DNA from: Solanum dulcamara | Lineage: Eukaryota > Streptophyta > Magnoliopsida > Solanales > Solanaceae | Direction: 5' to 3' | Assembly: GCF_947179165.1 (NCBI RefSeq) | Contig: NC_077237.1 | Span: forward strand, 62,603,523-62,667,522 | DNA length: 64,000 nt | Shown here: positions 24,831-35,257 of the stretch, one piece after another | Layout: each line of letters begins with the position of its first letter | Position numbering within the stretch: the first letter of the stretch is position 1 | Notes under the pieces: generated by a model | Database searches by the model: none | Told to the model about the DNA's origin: nothing | The model's input: the letters and a program-made list of their open reading frames with translations, nothing else | Position numbers and translations under genes: made by a program

Positions 24831-26169
24831 GTAGCTCAGTGTGTATTGGTGAAAGACCCCTTAGAAAGAGTATTAGTGGGTCAATATATTGAAGGTGACA
24901 TGGAATTAAAGAAGCTAGCAAGAGTGCTAAACATCCCAAATGTGAGTATGTGGAGGAAGACTATAGAACCAGCTCTTAATTTAGGGTTGACACCACTTCC
25001 AGCCCATCTCAGGTATGTTTTTCTTGTTTCCAATGATACTTTACCTATAATTCTTTGTTTGTATTTATCTGAATTGTAGGTCACAAAAGCTCTAAAGGTG
25101 TTAAAAAGGCTAAAAAAGGCAATCGAATGGCAGATGGCTGATCTAAATGGTATTAGCCCAGCTTTGTGCATACATAGAATCTTCATGGAAGAGGGTCATA
25201 AGGCAAATGCACAACCACAATAAAGACTAAATCCTGTCATGAAAGAGATAGTGAAAAAAAATATAATCAAGTGGCTAGAAGGAGGTATTATATACCCTAT
25301 CTAAGATAGTAAATGGGTAATCCCAGTTCGGTGTATGCCAAAGAAATGGGGGATGACTGTGGTAACGAATGAAAAAAATATTTAATCCCCACTAGAACAG
25401 TCCTTGGATGGCGCATATGCATGGACTATAGAAAGTTGAATGAGGCCACAAGAAAAGGACACTACCCAGTACCATTCATTGATCAGATGTTAGCTAGGTT
25501 GGCGGGAAAAGAATTCTATTTTTTCCTTGATGGGTATTCAGGTTATAACTAGATCACCACTGCATTGGAGGACCAGGAAACAACTACTTTTACATGCCTT
25601 TATGGAACATATTCCTTCAAGCGTATGTCATTTTCTCTATACAATACTCCTACCACCTTCCAAAGATCTATGATGGCTATCTTCCATGATATGGTAGAAG
25701 ATTTTGTAGAAATCTTTATCGATGACTTCTCAGTCTTTGGGAAGTATTTTGATCTTTGTTTGAAAAACTAAGACAAGGTTCTAGCAAGATATGAGAAAAC
25801 AAATCTTATCCTGAAATGGGAAAATTTTCATTTATTGGTAAAGGAGGGGATTGTTTTTGGTCATAAAGTATCAAAAGAGTGGCTAGAGGTGGATAGAGGA
25901 ATGATTATAGTCATCGAGAAGTTACAAACTCTAATTTTGATAAAGGGTGTTCACAGCTTCTTAGGGCATGCTGGTTTCTATCGGCAGTTTATAAAAGTTT
26001 TTTCAAAAATTATCAGGCCTATATGCAGCTTACTATATAAAGAGGTAAAATGTTTAATTGATGAAAACTGTTTGCAAGCATTCGAGCTCCAAAAGAAGAG
26101 CCTAACTGAATCCCCACTCTTGATCACACTTGACTGAGAGTTACCGTTTGAGCTCATGTGCGATGCTAG
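24831..26169 (+). pseudogene. RT and start of RNase H of the Athila-like element
   Basis: The pre-RT segment (LPAHLRYVFL, near 24,995) leads into RT at about 25,075. Visible motifs are IKWLEGGIIYPI, RICMDYRKLNEATRKGHYP near 25,415, LDGYSGYN near 25,530, and an intact FIDDFS box at 25,715-25,732. The thumb follows at 25,835-26,137 (FLGHAGFYRQFIKVFSKI). RNase H begins with ELMCDAS at 26,150-26,170 and is cut there by element C. The rest of RNase H resumes at about 49,721 after a deletion. Decay is modest: a handful of stops, and one local disruption near 25,370. Confidence 0.9.
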
Positions 26170-28414
26170 TGTAAGACCCCAAAAGTTAAAAAGTTTGAAC
26201 GAAAGAGAATTCAAGAAATTTGGACAATTCTTGAGTCTACGAGTAGGTCTCAGACTCATGGGGATCCTTATGAGTCATAGAGATGACTCGTGGAAGTGAG
26301 GTCAGGGTTGGGAAATCAATTAAGTTTGGAAGGAAGTCTATGAGGTAGTGTACGACTAGTAGCAAGCCTTATGACTCGTAGAAGAGAGTCTCAGGGTCAG
26401 GGTCGAATTCCTGTAAAAGCAAAGCCTCAGTCTTGTCAAGATGACTCAACAGGTCCTGAAGACGAGTCATAGTCCTGAAGGTGAGTCGTAACTTTTCCTT
26501 GTAATGTAAAACTTCAGAGACTTAGGAAACTTTTAGGTTTCCAAACCTGTAGGATGATTAGAGTCTACAACCCATAATTCTGTTGATGATTCATGAAGAA
26601 GACTCATAGATGCGACTTCAAAGACCTCCAAATCTCATTGTTTCAGAGATCTATAAGATAAGTCATTCCTACGACTCGTCAACATGTCTACGACTAATAG
26701 AGTCAGCTTGGTAGATCCAAACTCTTGATTAAATGAAGGATATTTTCATCTTTTCCCAAGTTTGGTTCAATGAACCTAGACACTTTTATGGCCAAGTTCA
26801 AAGCTTATAATTACCCTACTCTTCAAATTCCCCTCATATTCTATTCATTCTTCTAAATTTCCCTAAGGCAAGACAACCAAAATCTCTCTCAAGCTTCTTC
26901 CACAAATTTAAGCTAGGGTTTTAAGATCATCAAGGTTCACCTTCAATTTCTGAGTTCAATTTACCAAGTTATATATGGATTGATCCATGGGTCCCTTTCA
27001 CCCATGGAGTTTTAAGGTTTTCCTCAAAAATCTCTTAAAATTTCATTACTTTTAAACCCTAGTTTTGATGAATTATGTTGGGCTATTTCAATTTCATTTT
27101 AAATTATTATTAATGATCATTATAAGTATGATTTTACATTAATTGCATGATTTCAAGTTGAATTATGAATACCCATGCATGAAGCAATTTTCAATGATGA
27201 TTTACATGAATTATGATTATTAAGTTCAATGATTTCAAAGTATTCTCATGGGTTTCACTCAAATTGACTATGTATATGAGTTTTACTCTAAATTCAAGTA
27301 TAAATTGATCATGGATTACTATTATGTTCAATATATGAATTTCATGCAAGTTATGAAGAAAGGTGACTAAGGATCCTTAATTGGTGAACTAGGAACCTAA
27401 TGAAATGAATTATACAAGTATGATTTGTAATGTTGAAAGGCTTTTACTCATATTGGAATTATGACATGAAAATATGCTACTCTATGATTTTTAAACCTAT
27501 GCATAAATTTTATGATATATGTTAAGTATTCTTACTATTTTATGTATTCCGTGAGATTTGACTTAGCACTGAATCAATCTTGAGATGGGGGCTCAACCTA
27601 TGGGGTCCTTATATAAAGTTTCTTGTCTCAAACTATGTGCCACCATAGGTTTTCCAATATGGCCTACCTAGTGGATCCACATATAGCACATGTTTATGAC
27701 ACCTGCCAAGTGGGGTAGAGTCTACCTTAAAAAGTAGGTTCCTCTTTCTTTCATTGATTGGGGAGACATCGGTATTCCATGTTATAGCTCGCATGGTCTT
27801 ATTGTTAGTTATGGTTCTACCCAACATATGTATACTCTCTTATGTTCTTTCATGATGTCAACTATGTCTCTTAAATACTTTGATCATTATGGTTCTCATG
27901 ACCTTACGTATCCTCTTTATCATGTACGCTAATTTATCATTGCATCCTCTAATTAATATTGCATGTAATGCCCACATACTTAGTACATTCACATATACTA
28001 ATGCATATTATTGCCTACATTATCTCATAATGTAGGAGTTGAGGATCACATTCCTTCCACACATGGTAAGTTGATTTTCCGTCCAGCGAAGGTTTTTGGT
28101 GAGTCCTCATCTATCGAGGGAAAGTTATGAGTTGTTCCATTTTAAAATATTTGGTTACATTATTGTTGAAGTGAGCTAGGGGTATGTCTTAGCCCTACCC
28201 ATCTTAACTAGTAAAGGCATTGTAGGATATATGATGTAGATTCTATGGAGTCGAGTTTACACTATATTTTATGATTCATGTTTTAGAGTCTTTCCTATGT
28301 TATTTACGCTTTAGTTTACCATATATATGCTTATGATATTTCAAGAGTCTTGGTTAGAACTCTTTGGAGTTTCGATCACTATGTTACGACTAGGCTCTAG
28401 ATAAGGTTGTGACA
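26170..28414 (+). repeat. 5' LTR of element C (2,245 bp)
   Basis: It runs TGTAAGACCC ... GGTTGTGACA, followed after 4 bp by the primer site. It interrupts the codons for CDAS of the Athila RNase H. An array of ACGACTCGT-type words lies at about 26,215-26,705. A candidate TATA-like run (GCTTATAATTA) lies just after it near 26,803. ORFs inside the LTR are shadows. Confidence 0.9.
26215..26705 (+). repeat. Array of ACGACTCGT-type words in LTR C
   Basis: Words built on GACTCGT / ACGAGTC recur about 15 times on both strands. Clear copies are ATGACTCGTA (26,371-26,380), GACGAGTCAT (26,461-26,470), GTGAGTCGTA (26,481-26,490) and ACGACTCGTC (26,671-26,680). The inferred parent word is palindromic or nearly so (ACGA-C/G-TCGT). 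A matching worn array is in the 3' LTR at about 33,255-33,720. Confidence 0.7.
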
Positions 28415-28418
28415 AACT

Positions 28419-28432
28419 TGGTATCAGAGCAC
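28419..28432 (+). other. Primer-binding site of element C (tRNA-Met type)
   Basis: TGGTATCAGAGCAC is complementary to the 3' end of initiator tRNA-Met, the usual primer of chromovirus-type Ty3 elements. It lies 4 bp after the LTR end and is undamaged. Confidence 0.9.
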
Positions 28433-28632
28433 AAGGTTTAAGATGTCAGAGGGAGTACAACATGCTACATCAAGTAGAGTCTTATTCATGGATGTGAAGT
28501 GCGCCACATCTATGACTAGGAGGCTATAAGGCAATTTAGGAAATCCTCACTTCTTTCATGATCTATGTTATGCAATAAAATATACTTTAAAACTTCCTTT
28601 CCCTAATGATTGTCCTTTGGTGATTTTCAGAA

Positions 28633-29733
28633 ATGCCTCCAAGAAGAACACATATGCAAAAAGGGGTCAATGCTAATGAGTACCAAGCTCCACTGATTCC
28701 TCAAGATAATGATCCCTACTCGACCAAGTGACAAATAAGAAGTTCCAGACTGCTATTACCATGTTAGTCCAAGTTTTGGCTAACCAAGGAGTTCTTCTTC
28801 CTCCTAATGCTCCTACTTCGGCTTTTAGTGTGAGGGACTTTGCAGATATGAACCCTCCTGAGTTCGGTTTGAAAGTTGATGAGGATCCCCAAGATTTCAT
28901 TGAAGAGGTTTATAAATAGTGAGTATTATGTGGTGAATTTAGAAAAGAAAGTGGAGTTAACTCCCTACCACTTCAAGAGTGTTGCTTAAGTGTGGTATAC
29001 TCAATGGAAGTTAGAGAAACTGGATAAAGGTCATATTGAGTGGGAAGCCTTCAAACTTGCTTTCCTTGATCGCTTCTTCCGTCTTGAGCTAAGGGAGGCA
29101 AATTGTTGGAGTTCATCAATCTTAGTCAAAGGAAACAAGGGTATGAGGGACTATTCCCTCAAGTTCACTAAGCTATCTAAGTATGCTCCTATATTGGTTG
29201 CCGATCTACGTGCCCAAATAATCCAATTCATATTAGAGGTGTCCGACTTAGTTGCAAAGGAATGTATTACCTCCATGCTTGTTAAGGTGATGGACATATC
29301 TATGCTTATGAGTTTTTCCAAATAAATTAAAGGATAAAATCTCAAGTAGATGAGGATGAGAGACTCTAAGAGGGTCCAGTTTGAAGGTGGGTTCTCAAAT
29401 ACTAGGACCGGTGGTGGTAGTGGCCGCTTTCAACAAGGACAAGGTTTGGGAAAGAAGTTTGTTAAAGACAGGGTGTCCTACCGTAAGGGTCAAGATGGTG
29501 GTGTGAGTGCTAGTAGCCCCACCATTCCAAAGTCTACTAAGTGTGGAAAGAATCATGGAGGAAGGCACTTGATGGGAACGAGTACTTGTTATGGATGTGG
29601 AAAGATATGCCATAAGCAATCTGAGTGCCCTCATGTTGCTAACGAAGGAAAGGAAGGTTGTCTTAGAGGACAAGTAGCTCAAGTAGTCCAAGTGCAACAA
29701 GGTGCCCAAGATCAACAAAAGGGTGGCCAATGA
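28633..29733 (+). pseudogene. Decayed gag of element C
   Basis: It starts at ATG 28,633 (MPPRRTHMQK), the first ATG after the primer site in the right frame. Frame changes follow; open stretches at 28,728-28,919, 28,990-29,325 and 29,350-29,733 carry successive parts. Recognisable motifs are AITMLVQVLANQGV, MNPPEF, VWYTQWKLEKLDKGHIEWEAF, DRFFRLELRE, YSLKFTKLSKYAP, and a basic Gly/Gln-rich tail. A complete CX2CX4HX4C zinc knuckle (CYGCGKICHKQSEC, 29,587-29,628) is intact. Gag packages element RNA; the knuckle binds nucleic acid. At least two frameshifts disable it. Confidence 0.85.
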
Positions 29734-30180
29734 AATAACTGCTTCTATGCCCTTCCTGCTAGACAAGATGTTGAGGAGTCTCCCGATATGTTCATGGTAT
29801 GTTATGGGTCTTTAACTTTGATGTCTATGCCTTTCTTGATCCTGGTGACAATTTATCATTTATTACTCCTTACTTTGCTATGAGATTTGATGTGTGCCCC
29901 GAAGTGCTGTTAGAACCTTTTTCAGTTTATACTCTCGTTGGTGATTCGGTTTTAGCCAAGAGAGTTTATAGAAATTATCCCATGTTGGTCTTGCATAAAT
30001 TTATCCTTTGTGATCTTGTTGAATTAGATATGTCCGATTTTGACATTATTCTTGGTATGGATTGATTACATTCCTCTTATGCATCTATCGATTATGGAAC
30101 CCTTAAGTCAAGTTTCAATTTCCTAATGAGCCTACTATTAAATAGAAGGGTAATGATTCAGTGGTTAAGGGTTGACCCAT
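29734..30180 (+). pseudogene. Decayed protease of element C
   Basis: The open stretch 29,799-30,065 holds a retropepsin-like domain: FLDPGDNLSFITPYFA, then LCDLVELDMSDFDIILGMD. The catalytic D is present, but the small residue after it (S or T in active enzymes) is P, so the site reads DPG. A stop follows GMD, after which worn linker sequence leads to RT. Confidence 0.8.
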
Positions 30181-30956
30181 CTCATATCTTAAGACCCTGA
30201 AAATGATTTCCAAAGGGTGCATTTACCATATAGTGTGAGTTTGGGATATTATTTCTGAAACTCCTACTCTCGAGTTGGTCTATATAGTTAATGAGTTTCC
30301 CAATGTATTTCTTGATTACTTGCCCGGTGTTCCTCCCGAAAGAGAAATTGACTTTCACATAGATCTTCTTCCTGATACTCAATCTATTTCTATTCCTCTT
30401 TATAATATGGCTCCGATGGAACATAAAGAGGTTAAAGAGCAATTAAAAGACTTATTGGATAAGGGTTTTATAAGGCCAAGTATTTCACCATGCGGTGCTC
30501 TCGTGTTGTTTGTTAGGAAGAAATAAGGGTCACTCCAAATGTGTATACATTACCGGCAACTGAATAAGATCACCATAAATAACAAGTATGAATCGTATAT
30601 TCAATCCATACTTGGATATGTTTGTGGTAGTGTTTATTGATAATATCTTGATTTACACTCAAAATGAGGAAGACCATTTGTGTCACTTGAGGATTGTGTT
30701 GCAAAATTTGAGGGAGAAGCAATTATTTTCCAAATTTAGTAAATGTGAATTTTGGTTGAAGTCTGTGGCATTCCTTGGTCACATTGCTTATGGTGATGGT
30801 ATCATAGTCAATCCAAAGAAAATAGAGGCAGTAAAGAATTGGCCTAGACCATTGTCTCCTTCGAATATCAAAAGATCTTTGGGCTTGGCTAGAAGGTTTG
30901 TTGAAGGGTTTTCCTCTATTGCTTCGCCTTTGACTAAGTTTACCCCAAAAAAGTGA
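30181..30956 (+). pseudogene. RT of element C with an internal deletion
   Basis: The N-terminal part (30,275-30,526) reads [20 protein letters not shown] and [18 protein letters not shown]. After a stop, RQLNKITINNKY (30,546-30,588) is joined directly to NRIFNPYLDMFVVVFIDNIL. About 100 residues of the palm between them are missing, removed by a deletion near 30,588. The catalytic FIDD box reads FIDN (30,633-30,644). The thumb (ARRFVEGFSSIASPLTKFT) ends at 30,956. Both defects are fatal to RT activity. Confidence 0.9.
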
Positions 30957-31564
30957 AATTTCAATGATCAGATTTATGTGAGAAAAGTTTTCAAATATTA
31001 AAGGATCGTCTTATGTCGCTCCTATTTTGACATTGCCGAAAGGTTCGGATGGGTTTGTTGTTTATTGTGATTCCTTACTTGCTAGTTTGGGTTGTGTTTT
31101 GGTGCAACATTGAAATTATAGCATATCCTTTTAGGAAACTTAAGGTGTATGAACAGAACTATCCAACCCATGATCTCGAACTTGCAGCAGTTGTGTTTCC
31201 TTTGAAAATTTGGGGCCATTATCTTTATGGGGTGCATGTTGATGTGTTTACCCACCACAAAATCTTGCAATATGTGTTTAACCAAAGGGACTTGAACCTT
31301 AGGCAAAGGAGGTGGCTTGAAATTCTAAAATACTATGATATGAGTGTATTGTACCATCCAGGTAAAGTGAATGTTGTAGTCCATGCTCTTAGTCGATTGT
31401 CCATAGATAGTATTGCTCATATTGAGAAAGGTAAGAAGGCGTTGGTTAAGAATGTTCTTAGATTGGCATATTTAGGTGTGCGTTTGGTCAATTCCAATGA
31501 TGGAGGTGTTCTTGTGTATAATGGCTTAGAATCATCTCTTATGGCAAATTTTAAGGACAAATAA
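30957..31564 (+). pseudogene. Decayed RNase H of element C
   Basis: The first part (VVYCDSLLASLGCVLVQH, 31,060-31,110) is in one frame, and the long open stretch ending at 31,564 is in another, so there is a frameshift. Of the four acidic catalytic positions, the first (YCDS) and second (HDLELAAVV) are present. The third reads H (FTHHKIL near 31,250) and the fourth reads H (VVVHALSR near 31,380). The linker toward integrase (SLMANFKDK) ends in a stop. Confidence 0.85.
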
Positions 31565-32595
31565 GACCATGATCCGATTTTTATTGATTGAAGAAGTCGT
31601 TCATCGAAAAAGACATTGAGGCTTTCTCCCAAGGGGGAGATCGGGTACTTTATTACCAAGGTCATTTTTGTGTGCCTAACGCGGATAGACTATAGGAATT
31701 GATATTGAATGAGGCCCATAGTTCTCAGTAGTCAATTCATCTAGGATCCACCAAGATATATCATGATTTAAGGGAAGTGTATTAGTGGAATGGCATGAAG
31801 AAGGACATAGTGAAGTTCGTGGATAATTTTCCAAATGGCCAACAAGTGAAAGTTGAGCATCAAAAATGAAGAGGTTTAGCTCAAGACATTAAAATTCTTA
31901 CTTGAAAGTGGGAAGATATGAATATGGACTTTGTAACGGGTTTTCCTCGTACTAGAAGGAAATATGATTCTATTTGGGTTATTGTGGACCGAATGACTAA
32001 GTCAACATATTTTCTACCGATTAAGACTTCCTAGGATACCAAAGACTATGCTAAGTTATATATTCGTGAGTTGTTAAAGCTTCATGGTGTCCCTATGTCT
32101 ATTATATCGGATTGAGGCACTCAATTCACTTCTCATTTTTGGAAGTCATTTCTAAAGGGTCTTGGTACGAGAGTCAATTTAAGTATCGCGTTTCATCCTC
32201 AAATGGATGGACAAGCCAAAAGAACGATCCAAACTTTGGAGAATATGTTGAAGGCGTGTGTGATTGATTTTAAAAGAATTTGGGATGAGCATTTGCCATT
32301 GATTGAGTTTGCCTACAATAATAGTTATCCCTCTAGCATCCAAATGGCTTCTTTTGAAGTCTTGTATGGAAGAAGATATAGATCTCCAGTGGGATGGTTT
32401 GAAGTGGGTTAGATGGAATTGATTGGTCCTGATTTGGTAGTAGATTCAATGGAGAAGGTAAGGCTTATAAGAGAAAGATTGAAGATGGCTCAAAGTCACC
32501 AAAAGTCATATCCAGACATAAGAAGGAGAGACCTATTTGATGTGGATGGTTGGGTGTATTTGAAGGTTTCACCTATGAAGGGTGTAAAATTTTAG
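31565..32595 (+). pseudogene. Decayed integrase of element C
   Basis: The zinc-binding region is heavily worn (about 31,700-31,860). The core starts near 31,905 (KWEDMNMDFVTGFP). The first catalytic D is kept (31,927). The second D (IISD, 32,110) is followed at once by a TGA where an arginine codon is expected. The catalytic E reads K (GQAKRTIQ, codon at 32,218-32,220). AYNNSYPSSIQMASFE...YGRRYRSPVGWF is well preserved at 32,310-32,405. The C-terminal region goes on to 32,595 (MEKVRLIRERL, YLKVSPMKGVKF). The E-to-K change alone would abolish strand transfer. Confidence 0.9.
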
Positions 32596-32950
32596 TAAGA
32601 AAGAGAAATTGAGTCCTAGATATTTAGGAACATATAGGATATTTAAATATGTTGGTAAAGTGGCATATGAGTTAGATTTTCCATTTGAGCTGACTATGTT
32701 TCACCTGGTATTTCACATATGGATATTAAGGAAGTTTGTGGGTGATCCAAACACTATTGTACCATTGGAAAATGTGAACATTGAAGAGAACTTTACTTAT
32801 GAGGAGGTTCCGGTGGAAATCTTAGATCAAAAAGTGAAAACATTAAGAAACAAAGAGGTTGTATCCGTCAAGTAGTTTTGGAGAAATCAACAAGTATAGA
32901 GTGCTACATGGGCAGCAGAAGCAGACATGATAAAATGTTATCCATATCTC
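32596..32950 (+). pseudogene. Chromodomain-like tail of element C
   Basis: The open stretch 32,609-32,875 reads LSPRYLGTYRI, VAYELDFP, HLVFHIWIL, YEEVPVEILDQKVKTLRNKEVVSVK. After a stop it continues WRNQQV and ATWAAEADM to about 32,935. This is the C-terminal module of chromovirus integrases. It is the best preserved domain of element C. Confidence 0.8.
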
Positions 32951-33177
32951 TTTTCTTCCACTCAAGCCTAAGGCACTAAGTTATTCATCTTAAAATTGCT
33001 TAAACTTCTACATATCAGTTTCGTATGTCTTTCATATGCATGAATGTTCATGAAGAGTGTTTTAAAATCAAGATTTGTTAAGATTGAAAATTTCATGGTT
33101 TATGTTTTTCTACGTGTCATTTCATTCATGTTGGGTTTCAAGTCCTCGTTCCATGTCATTCCCTTTTAGTTGAATCT

Positions 33178-33211
33178 CATTCATTTATGAATGTTCCCTA
33201 GTGGGAGATAT
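33178..33211 (+). other. Hairpin and polypurine tract of element C
   Basis: CATTCAT, TT, ATGAATG (33,178-33,193) is a perfect 7 bp stem. A worn polypurine tract (GTGGGAGATA, about 33,200-33,210) follows, and the 3' LTR starts at 33,212. The tract primes plus-strand DNA synthesis. The same layout is seen in the E family and, weakly, in B. Confidence 0.65.
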
Positions 33212-34001
33212 TGTAAGACCCCGAAAGTTGAAAAGTTCAAACAAAAGAGAATTTGGACACTACTTGAGTTTACGAGTAAGGACCCTTATGAGCCATAGAG
33301 ATGACACATGGAAGTGAGGTCAGGGCTGGGAAATTTAGTTTGGAATTAAGTATATGAGTCAGTGTATGACTCATAGCAAGCCTTACAACTCATAGAAGAT
33401 AGTCATAGGGTTAGGGTCGAATTCCTACAAAAGCAAAGACTTAGTACTTTTCGAACGACTCAATAAGATGAGTCGTACTCCTGAAAATAAGTTGTAACTT
33501 TGACTCATAATGCAAGATCAGAGACTCAGGAAATTTGCATGTTTCCAAACATCCAGGACGATTAGGGTCTACGACCCATAATTCTATTAATGAGTCGTGA
33601 AGATAACTCTAAGACCCAACTTTAGAGACCCCAAATCTTAGAGTTTCAGGGACCTACAGGATAAGTCATTGCTATGGCTCGTCAACAGGTCTACGACTGG
33701 TAGAGTAAGCTTCGTAGGTCCAAATCTAGATAAAATGAAAGGTATTTTCATCTTTTTCAATTTTTCAATTCAATGAACCTAGACACTTTTATGGACAAGT
33801 TAAAAGCTTATAATTACCCTACTCTTCAAATTCCCCTCCTATTCTATTCATTCTTCTAAATCTCCCCAAGGAAAGACTACTAAATCTTTCTCAAGCCTCT
33901 TCCACAAATTAAACCTAGGATTTAAAGTTTATCATGTTCCTCTTTAATTTGTGAGTTAGATTTATGAAGGTATATGGGGATTGATCCATGAGTTCCTTTC
34001 A
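33212..34001 (+). repeat. 3' LTR of element C, first segment
   Basis: It starts TGTAAGACCCCGAAAG and follows the 5' LTR closely but with many substitutions and small gaps, including a worn word array. It is interrupted at 34,002 by solo LTR D. It resumes at about 49,644 (CCCATGAAGTCCCAAGG) and stops at about 49,720, where Athila RNase H begins. Confidence 0.85.
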
Positions 34002-34079
34002 TATAAGACCCCAAAATTTGGAAAGTCCAAAAATGAGGATCAAAAGATGAAATTACTGAAACCTGCAATTTTTAGCACC

Positions 34080-34530
34080 TGGTAATGATCACAAAAGGCC
34101 ATCATGGGTCATGGTATGCATCACACCCCATGGTGATCCACCTTCTGAAAATTAAGTCCTTCAGGGAAGGGACCACGTTAAGGGACCATAGACCATAATG
34201 AGAACCACGGACCGTAGTGCCCCTGTGGTGACCCCTCCCCTAATGCCCTTGGGAAACTTCCCAAGGAAGGGACCATGATTGACCATCACGGGCCATGTAG
34301 CTGTTCACGGACTGTGGTTGGTTACGTGGTGGTCTATTTTTGAGACCACTCTGTAGAACCTACAACACAACCATGGTCCATGGATCGTGATGCCCTCCAC
34401 GGACTATGTAGGTCTCCGTGGAGAAGTTCCTGAAACTCTTCTCTACAACTCCCAAGATTCAAGATTTTAGTCAATCACCATGGACACCACCACGGGCTAT
34501 GGTGATGATCACGGACCATGATGGGTCCTC
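34080..34530 (+). repeat. Array of CACGGACC/GGTCCGTG-type words in LTR D
   Basis: Words such as CCACGGACCGTAG (34,203), CACGGGCCATG (34,282), CACGGACTGTGG (34,305), CCATGGTCCATGG (34,371), CACGGACTATG (34,398), CACGGGCTATGG (34,490) and CACGGACCATGATGG (34,511) fill about 450 bp. The array takes the same LTR position as the ACGACTCGT array in C, yet the word is different. Confidence 0.7.
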
Positions 34531-35257
34531 TGTGGTGAGTCCAGTTCTAAATAACTAATGGGCAATTCAGTCATTTTTCTATTCTTTCATTAATGTATGT
34601 GGACGTTTTTGAGACTAGATTCATTACGAAATTGTCCTAAATACTTCTAAACCTATTCTTTTTCCTTATTAATTCCTGAACAACTTTACGACTTCTCTCT
34701 CAAGGTTCATTCAAGAGCTTATCTTCTTCATCAAGTTTGGCTATGGTTTCTTCAAGAACAAGTCTCCTTTTTCAATTCCAAGTTCAAATTTAATCAAGGT
34801 AAGTAGGGATTTATCCATGGTTTCTTTTCACCCATGGAGTCCTAAGGTTTTTACTCAAAATCTCATGAATTTTAATTAGGTTTTTAATCCTAATTGGATG
34901 AATTGCATTGGGTTGTTTCAATTATATTTTTAATCATTATAAATGATGATTATAGGTATGTTTCTATATGAATTACATGATTTTAAGTTGAATTATGAAT
35001 GCCCACGCATGCTATTTTCAATGATGATATTATGAAGTATGATTTTGAATTCAATGATTTCAAAGTATTATCATGGTTTTTATTCAAATTGACTATGTAT
35101 TTGAGTTTTACTCTAAATTCAAGTATGAATTATGATTATGGATTTTAATTATGGTCAAATTATGAATTTCATGGAAGTTATGGAAAAGATGACTTAGGAC
35201 CCTCTGTTGGTGACCAAGGAACCTTATATAATGGATTATGCAATTATGATTTATATT

